Positions 26,945 through 36,228 of a DNA stretch of 64,000 bases are shown here, piece by piece; positions within the stretch are counted from its first letter, which is position 1; each line of letters begins with the position of its first letter. A model generated the notes under the pieces. The model was not told where the DNA came from. It made no database searches and was given only the letters and a program-made list of their open reading frames with translations. Source of the stretch: Paraburkholderia phenazinium (GTDB taxonomy: Bacteria; Pseudomonadota; Gammaproteobacteria; Burkholderiales; Burkholderiaceae); the NCBI RefSeq assembly GCF_900100735.1, contig NZ_FNCJ01000003.1:620001-684000 (forward strand), written 5' to 3'. The position numbers and the translations under genes were made by a program.

Positions 26945-29758
26945 TCAATGGGTTGTTGACGAGGGGCCGCCGGCAGCGTCGGGCGCGATCGGCCGGATCG
27001 AGCCGGGCACGATGCTCGCGCCGAACTCGCGGATCAGCGATTGGACGAACGGGTCGGCGCCAATCTCGCGCTCGGCGTCCTTCTGGCGCTGCGCGCGGGC
27101 GGCGGCATCGAACGTCGCGGCGGTGCGGCGCGCCGGCCCGACTTCGACCAGCACGTCGACTTCCTTGCCGAGCCGCTCGGCGAGCGCCACCTTGAGCTTG
27201 GCGACCTGCGAGGCTTCGGCGTACTGCGGGACCGGCACGTTCAGTTTGAGCGTGCCGCCTTCCAGCGCCATCAGTTCGCTGTTGAAGGCGAGCTGATAGG
27301 AAATACCTTTGAGCGCGAGGCCCACGGCGAGTGCCGGCCAGTCGCCGTCGAAGCCGATGGCGTCGAGCGGAATCGCAGGCGGCAGAGGGCGCGTGTCGAC
27401 GGGCGCCGGCGCGGGCGTGGCGGCCGGCAGACGCACGTCGTCGGGGCCGACGTCGAAGACCGGCATGTAGCCGTCGTCAGGCGGGCCGAAGTAATCGTCC
27501 TCGGCCGACAGCGGCACGTAGTCGTCGGGCGGCATGTCGTCCCACGGCGCCACGGGCGGCAAGCTCTCCCCGGTCTGTCCACCATACGCGCCTTGCGCTC
27601 CGTTACGCGCAGCCGGCGCGGCCGGACCACGCGCGGGCGCGGCTTCCTGGGCGCGGCGTGGCGCACCGGGGGTCGGCACCGGCACGTTCACGCGCGGGGC
27701 GGCGGGCTTCGGCGCGGCGGCTGGCGCGGGTTTGGCCGCAGCGGCGGGCGCGGCGGACGGCGCACGGCCGCGATCGGAAGACACTTTCAGGCCCGCGCTG
27801 CGCAACACGTCGAGCGCGGCACTAGCGCCGCCAGCGCGGCGCGGCGCGGCTTCGGCGATGGGAGCGGCCTGGGCGGCGGACACGTTCTCGCGGGCGGCAG
27901 GCGTGACTGGCTCGGTCGGCGCGGCCGGGCGGGATACGGCCGCAACTGGCGCCTCAGCAACCGGGGCCGTCGGCACGTCCACATCAGGCGTTACCGACGC
28001 ACTTGCAACCGGGCTGGCGGCCGGCGTTGCGGCGGCAGTCGCGAGCCCCGAATCTGCAGTTGCCGCTACGGCCGCGCTCGCGGCTACGTTGGCGGCAGCA
28101 GGGGCAGCGGAAGCCTCAAGGGCTGCCGCAGAAGCAGAGGCTGGGTCAGCCGGCGTATCGGCAGTAGCGAATTCCGTCGCGTCGCTTACCGCGCCTTGCT
28201 GCGTCGAGATAGCAGGCTCGCGGCTCGGCGCAGCTTGCACCGATGCGCTAGCAGCCACCGCAGGGCTTTCAGCTTGATCGTTGGAGGCACCCGGGATATC
28301 CCAAGGCGCCGAAACCTCGGCGGCACCCGCCTGCGTGTGCGGATGAGCGGCAATTTGATCCACAGCCTGCCCGGTTTCCTGAGCAGGTTCGGCAGCCGCT
28401 TCAGCGCGCGCCGTCGCAGGCGTTTCGACACTAACCTGCCCGGCGTGGGCGGACTGCGTCGGCGCGCCCTTCGCATTGACGCTCGAGGCGGCGGCGGCAG
28501 GCGCGGTTGGGGCCACCTCGAATGCCGCATTGCCCGCACCAGCAGCCTGCGCTTGCATAGGCGCCAGCGCTCGCGCTGCAGCCACAGCCGGCGCGCCGCT
28601 ACGCTTCACACCACCCGCCCCCGGCGCACCCGCCGGACGTGCCGCGCCCGTTGCACCGCCGCCACCGCCGGTCGGCGCCGGCTCAAACGCCAGCATGCGC
28701 AACAGCGTCATCGTGAAGCCGGCGTATTCGTCCGGCGCGAGGCCAAGCTCGCTACGGCCAATCGTCGCAATCTGATAGAACAACTGCACCTGCTCGGCGC
28801 TCAGCGCCTCGGCGAAGCGCCGCAGATCGGTCGCCTCCGGCCACTCGTCCAGCACCGACGACGGCGCAAACTGCGCCCACGCGATCCGATGCAGCAAGCT
28901 CGCCAGATCCTGCAGCGCGGTCGAGAACGACAGGCTGCGCAGCGACATCTCGTCGGCGACCGCCAGCACCGCCGGACCGTCGCCGTCGGCAAGCGCGTCG
29001 AGCAGACGGATCAGATAACTCTGGTCGAGCGCACCGAGCATGCCGCGCACCGCTTCTTCGGTCACCTGGTTAGCCGAATAGGCAATCGCCTGATCAGTGA
29101 GCGACAACGCATCGCGCATCGAGCCGTCGGCCGAGCGTGCGAGCAAGCGCAAGGCCTGAGCCTCGAACGGAACGTGCTCTTCGCCGAGAATGTGCTCCAG
29201 ATGCGACACGATGTGCCCAGCCGGCATCTGCTTCAGGTTGAACTGCAGACAGCGCGACAACACGGTGACCGGGATCTTCTGCGGATCGGTGGTGGCGAGG
29301 ATGAACTTGACGTGCTGCGGCGGCTCTTCCAGCGTCTTCAACATGGCGTTGAACGCGTGGTTCGTGAGCATGTGCACTTCGTCGATCATATAGACCTTGA
29401 AGCGCGCATCGACCGGCGCATAAACCGCACGCTCCAGCAGTGCGGCCATTTCGTCGACACCGCGATTACTCGCCGCGTCCATCTCCACATAGTCGACAAA
29501 GCGCCCTTCGTCGATCTCGCGGCACGCGCGGCACACGCCGCACGGCGTCGAGGTCACGCCGGTTTCGCAATTGAGCGCTTTGGCAAAGATGCGCGAGAGC
29601 GTCGTCTTGCCGACGCCGCGGGTTCCGGTGAACAGATAGGCGTGATGCAGGCGCCCGCCGTCGAGCGCGTGCGTGAGCGCGCGCACCACGTGCTCCTGTC
29701 CGACGAGCGAAGCGAAATCCTTCGGCCGCCATTTGCGTGCGAGAACTTGATAGGTCAT
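26945..29758 (-). CDS. dnaX: DNA polymerase III subunits tau/gamma
   Basis: 937 residues, clamp-loader ATPase. Residues 1-370 are AAA+ domains I-III: LARKWRPKDFASLVGQEHVV, Walker A GTRGVGKTT, zinc cysteines in CETGVTSTPCGVCRAC, DEVHML, and the SRC arginine-finger region TVLSRCLQF. Residues ~370-790 are a very long Ala/Pro/Val-rich linker. The C-terminal ~140 residues (DWPALAVGLALKGISYQLAFNSE...) form the polymerase-binding domain V. E. coli tau is 643 residues. No A-rich slippery site for a gamma frameshift was noticed. The 4.5S RNA gene is ~255 bp upstream. Confidence 0.95.
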   Translation of the reverse strand: MTYQVLARKWRPKDFASLVGQEHVVRALTHALDGGRLHHAYLFTGTRGVGKTTLSRIFAKALNCETGVTSTPCGVCRACREIDEGRFVDYVEMDAASNRGVDEMAALLERAVYAPVDARFKVYMIDEVHMLTNHAFNAMLKTLEEPPQHVKFILATTDPQKIPVTVLSRCLQFNLKQMPAGHIVSHLEHILGEEHVPFEAQALRLLARSADGSMRDALSLTDQAIAYSANQVTEEAVRGMLGALDQSYLIRLLDALADGDGPAVLAVADEMSLRSLSFSTALQDLASLLHRIAWAQFAPSSVLDEWPEATDLRRFAEALSAEQVQLFYQIATIGRSELGLAPDEYAGFTMTLLRMLAFEPAPTGGGGGATGAARPAGAPGAGGVKRSGAPAVAAARALAPMQAQAAGAGNAAFEVAPTAPAAAASSVNAKGAPTQSAHAGQVSVETPATARAEAAAEPAQETGQAVDQIAAHPHTQAGAAEVSAPWDIPGASNDQAESPAVAASASVQAAPSREPAISTQQGAVSDATEFATADTPADPASASAAALEASAAPAAANVAASAAVAATADSGLATAAATPAASPVASASVTPDVDVPTAPVAEAPVAAVSRPAAPTEPVTPAARENVSAAQAAPIAEAAPRRAGGASAALDVLRSAGLKVSSDRGRAPSAAPAAAAKPAPAAAPKPAAPRVNVPVPTPGAPRRAQEAAPARGPAAPAARNGAQGAYGGQTGESLPPVAPWDDMPPDDYVPLSAEDDYFGPPDDGYMPVFDVGPDDVRLPAATPAPAPVDTRPLPPAIPLDAIGFDGDWPALAVGLALKGISYQLAFNSELMALEGGTLKLNVPVPQYAEASQVAKLKVALAERLGKEVDVLVEVGPARRTAATFDAAARAQRQKDAEREIGADPFVQSLIREFGASIVPGSIRPIAPDAAGGPSSTTH

Positions 29759-30013
29759 CAGGAAATTGTATCAGTAACGATAGCGCGCCAAGACGAATCG
29801 ACCGCGCATAAACACACGCCGCCGCCTCATTGAAAACAGCTAGCGAAACGCCAGGAACAACCAGTGGGATGTGACACAGGATAAAGCGTGAAGTGCAGAA
29901 ACGCGAAGCAGAGGCCGGAGCAATGCGACAAAGCGCATAAGACTGCGGAGTGGCAACAGCGGGTAACCGAAGCCGACTGCAAAAACGCTTGGGGAGAACA
30001 ACAGAAAAAAGGA

Positions 30014-30115
30014 AGGTGACGAGCCCGACCCTCGGCACTGGTGGAAAACGGCTGTGGCTGCTTCGTTCCCGACCTGACCAGGTTGACCGCCCCTCCATGC
30101 GAGGAGGCCCGTCAC
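30014..30115 (-). ncRNA. ffs: Signal recognition particle 4.5S RNA
   Basis: On the minus strand the core GGTCAACCTGGTCAGGTC...GGGAACGAAGCAGCCACAG is the conserved SRP domain IV hairpin (CAGGTCnGGAANGAAGCAGC). The ends pair (GACGGGCC... with ...GGGCTCGTC), giving ~102 nt, and a TTCCTTTTTT run follows as terminator. A -10 TAGAAT lies at 30126-30121, 6 bp before the 5' end. Its place just upstream of dnaX is usual in Burkholderiales. Ends are accurate to a few bases. Confidence 0.88.
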
Positions 30116-30126
30116 GAAAGATTCTA

Positions 30127-30487
30127 CCATCGGTCGGCACGCCGCGCGACTGTTAATGTGAACAAAGTTAGACTGAGGCCCACTTGTGTTCTCTCTCGCC
30201 ACCACCAGATACGGTATGCAATCGAAGTGGGCACCCTACCGGCAGGCCTTGTCCCTACTGCCTGTATGAGTACTATCACCACGGGCAACACATAGCAATT
30301 TAGGCTAAACTGCCGTACGAATGTCCCGCAAAGCCGAGCATTCTGCGCATTCCGGAGCGCTTCGAGAGGATCGCCCGCGAGTGTTTGAGCGCGGCTCCCT
30401 TTGCGGCAACGCGAACGGAAGTTTTCTTAGTTTGATGTATCGTGGCAAGCAATCCAGGCGGCCTCGATCCGAGAGAGGTATTCATAA
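30127..30487. other. Intergenic region upstream of trxA
   Basis: About 360 bp between the SRP RNA promoter and trxA. No open frame with coding character, no tRNA-like fold and no repeat was seen; it must hold the trxA promoter, but no clear -35/-10 pair stands out. Confidence 0.5.
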
Positions 30488-30814
30488 ATGAGCGAACAAA
30501 TCAAGCATATCAGCGACGCATCGTTCGAACAGGACGTCGTTAAATCCGACAAACCGGTGCTGCTCGACTTCTGGGCAGAATGGTGCGGTCCGTGCAAAAT
30601 GATTGCGCCGATCCTCGACGAAGTCGCGAAGGACTACGCTGACCGCCTGCAGATCGCCAAGATCAACGTGGACGAACATCAGTCGACGCCGGTCAAGTTC
30701 GGCGTGCGTGGCATCCCCACGCTGATCCTGTTCAAGAACGGCGCAGTCGCGGCGCAGAAGGTCGGCGCCCTGTCGAAATCGCAACTCACCGCGTTCCTCG
30801 ACGGCAACCTGTAA
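30488..30814 (+). CDS. trxA: Thioredoxin
   Basis: 108-residue general protein disulfide reductase with the WCGPC site in [19 protein letters not shown] and the cis-Pro in [21 protein letters not shown] precedes the start. rho follows 208 bp downstream, the usual trxA-rho order; a long hairpin separates them. Confidence 0.97.
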   Translation: MSEQIKHISDASFEQDVVKSDKPVLLDFWAEWCGPCKMIAPILDEVAKDYADRLQIAKINVDEHQSTPVKFGVRGIPTLILFKNGAVAAQKVGALSKSQLTAFLDGNL

Positions 30815-30834
30815 TTTGCTTTAAACCAAAGCAC

Positions 30835-30870
30835 CAGTTTGCGTGTTGTCGCCTGACAACACGCAAACTG
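30835..30870 (+). terminator. 16-bp perfect hairpin between trxA and rho
   Basis: CAGTTTGCGTGTTGTC (30835-30850), loop GCCT, GACAACACGCAAACTG (30855-30870). It begins 21 nt after the trxA stop but is followed by GAGAAGATG, not a T-run, so it may stabilise the trxA 3' end or act in rho read-through control rather than terminate by itself. Confidence 0.6.
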
Positions 30871-30910
30871 AGAAGATGCTCATACGCCGCGCTGGCAGAA
30901 ATCGGCCTGT

Positions 30911-30923
30911 GCTATGCTAGAAT
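30911..30923 (+). promoter_or_regulatory. Candidate rho promoter (extended -10)
   Basis: TATGCTAGAAT contains an extended -10 (TGC-TAGAAT, -10 hexamer 30918-30923), 100 bp before the rho ATG. No convincing -35 hexamer. Confidence 0.45.
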
Positions 30924-31022
30924 CCGCAAAACGTCGAAAAGACGCTTAAGTCCCTGAGCGGTTCCGCTCACTCTCCTCCCAGATTTCATTTCAGGTCGCA
31001 CCTTCTCCTGCGGGTTCTCCGT

Positions 31023-32291
31023 ATGCATTTATCCGAGCTTAAGACTCTGCACGTGTCCGAATTGATCGAGATGGCCAATGGCCTCGAGATCGAAAGTGCG
31101 AACCGCCTGCGCAAGCAGGAACTGATGTTCGCCATTCTTAAAAAGCGCGCCAAAACTGGCGAAACGATCTTCGGCGACGGCACGCTCGAGGTGCTGCCTG
31201 ACGGCTTCGGCTTCCTGCGTTCGCCGGAAACCTCGTATCTGGCGAGCACGGACGACATCTATATCAGCCCGTCGCAAATCCGCCGCTTCAATCTGCATAC
31301 CGGCGACACGATCGAAGGTGAAGTGCGCACGCCGAAAGACGGCGAGCGTTATTTCGCGCTGGTCAAGGTAGACAAGGTCAACGGCCAGCCGCCGGAAGCC
31401 TCGAAGCACAAGATCATGTTCGAAAACTTGACGCCGCTGCACCCGAACAAGGTGCTGCTGCTCGAGCGTGAGATGCGCGGCGAAGAAAACGTGACCGGCC
31501 GGATCATCGACATGATCGCGCCGATCGGCAAGGGCCAGCGCGGCCTGCTGGTCGCCTCGCCGAAGTCCGGCAAGACCGTGATGCTTCAGCACATCGCCCA
31601 CGCGATCAAGCAGAACCATCCGGACGTGATCCTGTTCGTGTTGCTGATCGACGAACGCCCGGAAGAAGTGACGGAAATGCAGCGGTCGGTGGCCGGCGAA
31701 GTGATCGCCTCCACGTTCGACGAACCGGCTGCGCGTCACGTCCAGGTCGCCGAAATGGTGATCGAAAAGGCCAAGCGCCTCGTCGAAATGAAGAACGACG
31801 TGGTGATTCTGCTGGACTCGATCACGCGTCTCGCACGTGCGTACAACACCGTGGTGCCGGCTTCCGGCAAGGTGCTCACGGGTGGCGTCGACGCCAACGC
31901 GCTGCAGCGTCCGAAGCGCTTCTTCGGCGCGGCACGTAACATCGAAGAAGGCGGCTCGCTCACCATCATCGGTACGGCGCTGATCGAAACCGGCAGCCGC
32001 ATGGACGACGTGATCTACGAAGAGTTCAAGGGCACCGGCAACATGGAAGTGCACCTGGAACGCCGCCTGGCTGAAAAGCGCGTCTACCCGTCGATCAACC
32101 TGAACAAGTCCGGCACGCGTCGCGAAGAACTGCTCATCAAGCCCGAGATCCTGCAAAAGATCTGGGTGCTGCGCAAGTTCATCCACGACATGGACGAAGT
32201 CGAGGCGATGGAATTCCTGCTCGACAAGATCCGCCAGACCAAGAGCAATTCCGAGTTCTTCGACATGATGCGTCGCGGCGGCGGCAGCTGA
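31023..32291 (+). CDS. rho: Transcription termination factor Rho
   Basis: 422-residue hexameric RNA helicase. Order: N-terminal helix bundle ([22 protein letters not shown]), cold-shock-like RNA-binding domain ([21 protein letters not shown]), Walker [16 protein letters not shown], Walker [18 protein letters not shown]-loop [25 protein letters not shown] and R-loop. Length standard. Strong terminator at 32357. Confidence 0.98.
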   Translation: MHLSELKTLHVSELIEMANGLEIESANRLRKQELMFAILKKRAKTGETIFGDGTLEVLPDGFGFLRSPETSYLASTDDIYISPSQIRRFNLHTGDTIEGEVRTPKDGERYFALVKVDKVNGQPPEASKHKIMFENLTPLHPNKVLLLEREMRGEENVTGRIIDMIAPIGKGQRGLLVASPKSGKTVMLQHIAHAIKQNHPDVILFVLLIDERPEEVTEMQRSVAGEVIASTFDEPAARHVQVAEMVIEKAKRLVEMKNDVVILLDSITRLARAYNTVVPASGKVLTGGVDANALQRPKRFFGAARNIEEGGSLTIIGTALIETGSRMDDVIYEEFKGTGNMEVHLERRLAEKRVYPSINLNKSGTRREELLIKPEILQKIWVLRKFIHDMDEVEAMEFLLDKIRQTKSNSEFFDMMRRGGGS

Positions 32292-32356
32292 TACTGCCCA
32301 ACACCCGCTCTGCGCATTACCGGCACACGGCACGCTGCACGCGTTGCTCGAGCCGC

Positions 32357-32391
32357 AAAACCGCCCGCCTCCCGCGCGGGCGGTTTTTTTT
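32357..32391 (+). terminator. Intrinsic terminator of rho
   Basis: AAAACCGCCCGC (32357-32368) pairs with GCGGGCGGTTTT (32376-32387) and is followed by further Ts to 32391. Classic GC stem plus T-run, 66 nt past the rho stop. Confidence 0.93.
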
Positions 32392-32480
32392 CGCCCCTTG
32401 AAAACGTGGTGCCAGCGCAGCGGAACAGGCGCGCAGACCGATTGGGCGAATCACCGCGACAGGGCAGGCCCCGATCAACA

Positions 32481-32510
32481 TGTACGTGAACGTACACGTT
32501 ATACTATAAT
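32481..32510 (+). promoter_or_regulatory. Palindromic operator and -10 of the MerR/MFS operon
   Basis: TGTACGTgaACGTACA (32481-32496) is a perfect 7+7-bp dyad. A consensus -10 TATAAT follows at 32505-32510, and the ATG at 32541 is 30 bp on. The dyad occupies the -35 region, as expected for an autoregulated MerR-family promoter. Confidence 0.6.
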
Positions 32511-32540
32511 GGCTGCCACCTTTCCCAGCCTCACGCCATC

Positions 32541-33053
32541 ATGTCGCAAGAGCCGCCTGTCCTGCTGACCGTGCGCGACGCCGCCGAGCGGCTCAACGTC
32601 ACCCCGCGCACGCTGAAGTACTACGAGGAACGCGGCCTCGTAACGCCTACGCGCAGCGAGGGGCGTTACCGCCTCTACGACGAAAACGACCTCGAACGTT
32701 TCGGCCGCATTTTGCGGCTGCGCTCACTTGGCTTTTCGCTGCACGGCATCATGGAGATGCTCAAGCGCCCGCTCGAACCTGGCGAAGGCGGCCGCAACCG
32801 CTATTCCACCGAGTCGCTGCAGGAGATTCGCAACGCGCTCACGCAACAGGCTAGTGCGCTCGACGCACGCATCGAAGCCATGCGCCGTGAGTTGAAGGAA
32901 GCGCAAACCCTCAAGAGCGAACTCAGCCACGACCTCGACTATGTGGAGCGGCGCCTCGCTGGCGAAAACGCCGATACGCTACTCAAACAACGCCGCGAAG
33001 CCCACGCCAAGCGTGCATTGAAGAAGTCCAAAACGCGGGACGAACCGGCATGA
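32541..33053 (+). CDS. MerR-family transcriptional regulator
   Basis: 170 residues. LLTVRDAAERLNVTPRTLKYYEERGLVTPTRSEGRYRLYDENDLERFGRILRLRSLGFSLHGIMEML is a full MerR winged HTH with the RYRLY wing; a coiled-coil (ALTQQASALDARIEAMRRELKEAQTLKSELSHDLDYVERRL) follows and the C-terminus is Lys/Arg-rich. There are no cysteines of metal-sensing members. It overlaps the MFS exporter by 4 nt (ATGA), so it probably controls that exporter in response to a drug-like or organic ligand. Confidence 0.88.
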   Translation: MSQEPPVLLTVRDAAERLNVTPRTLKYYEERGLVTPTRSEGRYRLYDENDLERFGRILRLRSLGFSLHGIMEMLKRPLEPGEGGRNRYSTESLQEIRNALTQQASALDARIEAMRRELKEAQTLKSELSHDLDYVERRLAGENADTLLKQRREAHAKRALKKSKTRDEPA

Positions 33054-34606
33054 GCGCCGCCGCGCCGCGCGCGCCGCTCTTTAGCGTGGAGAAGTTGCGC
33101 GGCGACTTCTTCCCCTGGGTGCTGGCGGTCGTCACCGGTCTCGACTATTTCGACAACGCGATCTTCTCGTTCTTCACCAGCTACATAGCCGGCGGCGTCA
33201 ATGCCTCGCCCGATGAACTGGTGTGGTCCTCGAGCGCCTATGCCGTGGCCGCCGTGCTCGGCATCCTGCAACAGCAATGGTGGGTGGAGCGCCTCGGCTA
33301 CCGGCGCTACGTGGCGGGCTGCATGCTGCTGTATTCGGCCGGCGCAGTCGCGGCGGCGCTATGCGAAACCTCGTTCGAACTGGCCTTTGCGCGCGGCTTC
33401 CAGGGCTACTTCATCGGTCCGATGATGGGCACCTGCCGCATCCTGATCCAGATGAGCTTCACGGCGCAGCAACGCCCCGCCGCCACTCGCGCCTTCCTGA
33501 TCCTGATCGTGCTTAGCAGCGCACTGGCGCCGCTAGTCGGTGGGCAACTCGTCGCGCATTTCGACTGGCGCGCGCTGTTCGCCTGCACAGCCCCCGTGGG
33601 CGTGCTATTCGCCGTGCTGGCGCTGCTCGCGCTGCCCAATTCAGGCGACCGCCAGCCCGAAGAACGCGGCTCGGCGCACTTCTGGCCATACCTGATTTTC
33701 GCCTTCGCCCAAGGCGCGCTGCAGATCGTCATGCAGCAACTGCGCTTCCAGTTGTTCACCAGTTCGCCCGGTCTGATCCTGCTGACCATCCTCGGGGTCG
33801 GCGCGCTTGGCTGGTTTGCGTATCACCAATGGCATCATCCGAACCCACTCGTGCGTCTGCACGCACTGCGCGAGAAGACCTTCCAGGTCGGCATCGTGCT
33901 CTACATGTTCTATTATTATCAGTCGACCGCCTTCAGCTATCTGATCTCGCGCTTCCTCGAAAGCGGCCTCGGCTATCCAGTGGAAAACACCGGGCGCCTC
34001 GTCGGCGTGACCTCGCTGATTTCCGCCAGCGCCCTGTTCGTCTACCTGCGCTACTCCAAGCTGTTGCCGCGCAAGAAGTGGATCATCGTGCCGGGCTTTG
34101 CCCTCGCCGCCTTCGCCGCGGCATGGATGACGCGCATGGAACCCGGCGTTGGCGAAGAGGCGCTGCTCGTGCCGTTGCTGCTGCGCGGCCTGCTATTGCT
34201 GTTTATCGTGCTGCCGGTTGCCAATCTGACGTTTAGAATCTTTGCTATCGAGGAATTCACGCACGGCTACCGGCTCAAGAACATCGTGCGGCAATTGACG
34301 ATCTCGTTTGCCACCGCGTCCATGATCATCATCGAGCAGCACCGTGAGGCGCTGCATCAGGCGCGCCTCGCCGAGTTCGTGAATCCGTTCAATCCGGTGT
34401 TCCAGAACACGCTTGCCACGCTGACCAACGGCTTTGCGGCGAGCGGCCGCTCGCTCGCCGAAGCGCATGCGCTGGCGCTCGGTCAGATCGCCCGGATGGT
34501 CGCGCAGCAGGCGAGTTTCCTGACTTCGCTCGATGGTTTCTATTACCTGATTGGCGTAGCAGTCTGCGGCGGGATTTTCGCCGCGTGGCAAACACAGATC
34601 GACTGA
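33050..34606 (+). CDS. MFS transporter, DHA2 (EmrB-like) family
   Basis: 518-residue inner-membrane protein with about 14 hydrophobic segments, as in DHA2 multidrug exporters. Early features are GLDYFDNAIFSFFTSYIAGG (a D near the TM1 end) and ARGFQGYFIGPMMGTCRILIQM (motif-C-like region). It is translationally coupled to the MerR regulator upstream and 3 bp from mtfA. No periplasmic adaptor (emrA) or outer-membrane gene is adjacent. Exported compound unknown. Confidence 0.87.
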   Translation: MSAAAPRAPLFSVEKLRGDFFPWVLAVVTGLDYFDNAIFSFFTSYIAGGVNASPDELVWSSSAYAVAAVLGILQQQWWVERLGYRRYVAGCMLLYSAGAVAAALCETSFELAFARGFQGYFIGPMMGTCRILIQMSFTAQQRPAATRAFLILIVLSSALAPLVGGQLVAHFDWRALFACTAPVGVLFAVLALLALPNSGDRQPEERGSAHFWPYLIFAFAQGALQIVMQQLRFQLFTSSPGLILLTILGVGALGWFAYHQWHHPNPLVRLHALREKTFQVGIVLYMFYYYQSTAFSYLISRFLESGLGYPVENTGRLVGVTSLISASALFVYLRYSKLLPRKKWIIVPGFALAAFAAAWMTRMEPGVGEEALLVPLLLRGLLLLFIVLPVANLTFRIFAIEEFTHGYRLKNIVRQLTISFATASMIIIEQHREALHQARLAEFVNPFNPVFQNTLATLTNGFAASGRSLAEAHALALGQIARMVAQQASFLTSLDGFYYLIGVAVCGGIFAAWQTQID

Positions 34607-34609
34607 GCG

Positions 34610-35455
34610 ATGCTATCCAAACTCACTAACTGGCTTGGCTCGCGCCGCCGCGAGCGCGCGCTGCGCAACCATCCGATTGATGAACCGCTGTGGCAGGCAA
34701 CGCTGGCCGGCCTGCCGTTCCTGGCTTACCTGGAAGCCGCGGACCTTGCGCGGCTGCGCCAACTGACCAGCCTCTTTATCGCCCAAAAAGAATTCTCCAC
34801 GGCGCACGAACTCGAGCTGACCGACGCGATGACGGTCGCGATTGCCACCCAGGCATGCCTGCCGGTGCTCAACCTGGACCTGGACCTGTATCGCGGCTGG
34901 GTGGGCGTGATCGTCTATCCGGGCGAATTCGTGATCCGCAAAACGGTCGAGGACGAAGACGGCGTGGTCCACGAAGTCGAGCACGACGCCAGCGGCGAAG
35001 CCTGGGAAGGCGGCCCGGTAGTGCTGTCGTGGGAAGACGCGCAGATGACGGACCCGGAGGACGAGAAGGACGCCTACAACGTGGTAATCCACGAGTTCGC
35101 CCACAAGATCGACATGGTGAGCGGCGAAGCCGATGGTCACCCACCGCTGTTTCGCCGCTGGCATGCGCCGCTCGACCCCGCCGCCTGGGCCGATGTGTTC
35201 GACCAAGCCTACGATCACTTCTGCAAGAGAATCGACGCCGTGCCCGAGCGCCGCTGGGCGCGCTTCGAGCGGGAATCGCTGATAGACCCGTACGCCGCGG
35301 ACCATCCATCGGAATTTTTTGCCGTTTGCAGCGAGGCGCTGTTCGTCCAGCCGCACGCCTTCGAGGCCGAGTATCCGGAACTGTACCGCCTGCTGGCCCG
35401 CTACTACCGGCAGGATCCGGCGCGGGTGGGCGCGCTGCAGGGGCAAACCGGCTAG
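34610..35455 (+). CDS. mtfA: MtfA/M90-family zinc metallopeptidase
   Basis: 281-residue cytoplasmic peptidase related to E. coli MtfA, which binds the Mlc repressor and so affects the glucose PTS. The zinc motif HEFAH is at 161-165 (YNVVIHEFAHKIDMVSGEADG), and E in HPSEFFAVCSEALF downstream is the probable third ligand. It follows the MFS gene by 3 bp and ends the operon. Why it is linked to a drug-exporter operon is not clear. Confidence 0.88.
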   Translation: MLSKLTNWLGSRRRERALRNHPIDEPLWQATLAGLPFLAYLEAADLARLRQLTSLFIAQKEFSTAHELELTDAMTVAIATQACLPVLNLDLDLYRGWVGVIVYPGEFVIRKTVEDEDGVVHEVEHDASGEAWEGGPVVLSWEDAQMTDPEDEKDAYNVVIHEFAHKIDMVSGEADGHPPLFRRWHAPLDPAAWADVFDQAYDHFCKRIDAVPERRWARFERESLIDPYAADHPSEFFAVCSEALFVQPHAFEAEYPELYRLLARYYRQDPARVGALQGQTG

Positions 35456-35669
35456 TCGCTGCTGGCCGGGCTGAGCGGCCGGGAGACCAAGGGGTCAGCG
35501 TCACCCCAGAATGGGAAAAAACTCCTCCGAAAGTCGTCAACCGCCTGATTTTCTGGCATAATCGCCGTTTTTCGACCTTAGGCAAGTGGCTCGCGCCAAA
35601 ATGCTTTCGCAAATCAGGTGATCTTGCGGCTGCACGCGGGTTGGCTACCGCCAGACTAAAGGAATTACC

Positions 35670-35933
35670 ATGAAAGAAGGCATTCACCCGAATTACCGCG
35701 AAGTCCTGTTCGTCGACATGTCGATCGACTTCAAGTTTGTGACCCGCTCGACCATCCAGACGCGCGAAACCGGCGAGTTCAACGGCAAAGAATACCCGCT
35801 CGCGAAGATCGAAGTGTCGTCGGAATCGCATCCGTTCTACACCGGTCAGCAAAAGATCATGGACACGGCAGGCCGCGTCGAGAAGTTCAACAAGAAGTTC
35901 GGCACGCGCGCTACCGGCAAGGCAGCCAAGTAA
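35670..35933 (+). CDS. rpmE2: 50S ribosomal protein L31 type B
   Basis: 87 residues. [61 protein letters not shown] is type B L31; it has no cysteine, so it is the zinc-independent form. A possible -10 CATAAT is at 35557-35562. The terminator is 42 nt past the stop. Single gene. Confidence 0.97.
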   Translation: MKEGIHPNYREVLFVDMSIDFKFVTRSTIQTRETGEFNGKEYPLAKIEVSSESHPFYTGQQKIMDTAGRVEKFNKKFGTRATGKAAK

Positions 35934-35974
35934 TACCCGCCTCGTCACCGGCTGCACGCCGGACGGAAGCACAG

Positions 35975-36001
35975 AAGGGCAGCGTAAGCTGCCCTTTTTT
36001 G
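35975..36001 (+). terminator. Intrinsic terminator of rpmE2
   Basis: AAGGGCAGC (35975-35983), loop GTAA, GCTGCCCTT (35988-35996), then Ts. The 295-bp stretch 35934-36228 holds otherwise only the presumed promoter of the next gene. Confidence 0.92.
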
Positions 36002-36228
36002 TCGCCTGCCTTTGTCGCTGGACATTGCGCAACATGTCCGCCCCGCTGGGCCCTTACCCGAACCCTTTGCGCATGGTTACCGAACTTCGCGCAACGTTGC
36101 GCTCTATTACCGGCGCGTGACGCGCGCTGCGCGCCACGTCTACAATGCCGGATGCCGCGAATCGGCCATGCTGCCGGGCACCCTGCCCGGCGCCGGCCGA
36201 AGCGCCTATCCGAGATCAACAAATCCGC

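Noticed and set aside
27534..28277. Plus-strand Ala/Thr/Gly-rich ORF resembling a repeat-rich surface protein
   Set aside because: It is only the antisense reading of the Ala-rich linker of dnaX.
27041..29833. 930-codon open frame on the plus strand
   Set aside because: It is the antisense of dnaX; the Ala/Pro/GC-rich linker leaves the opposite strand free of stops. The protein is Arg/His-rich with no domain.
30127..30487. Searched for a tRNA or second small RNA upstream of trxA
   Set aside because: No cloverleaf, no conserved TPsiC arm, and no terminator-like end was found.
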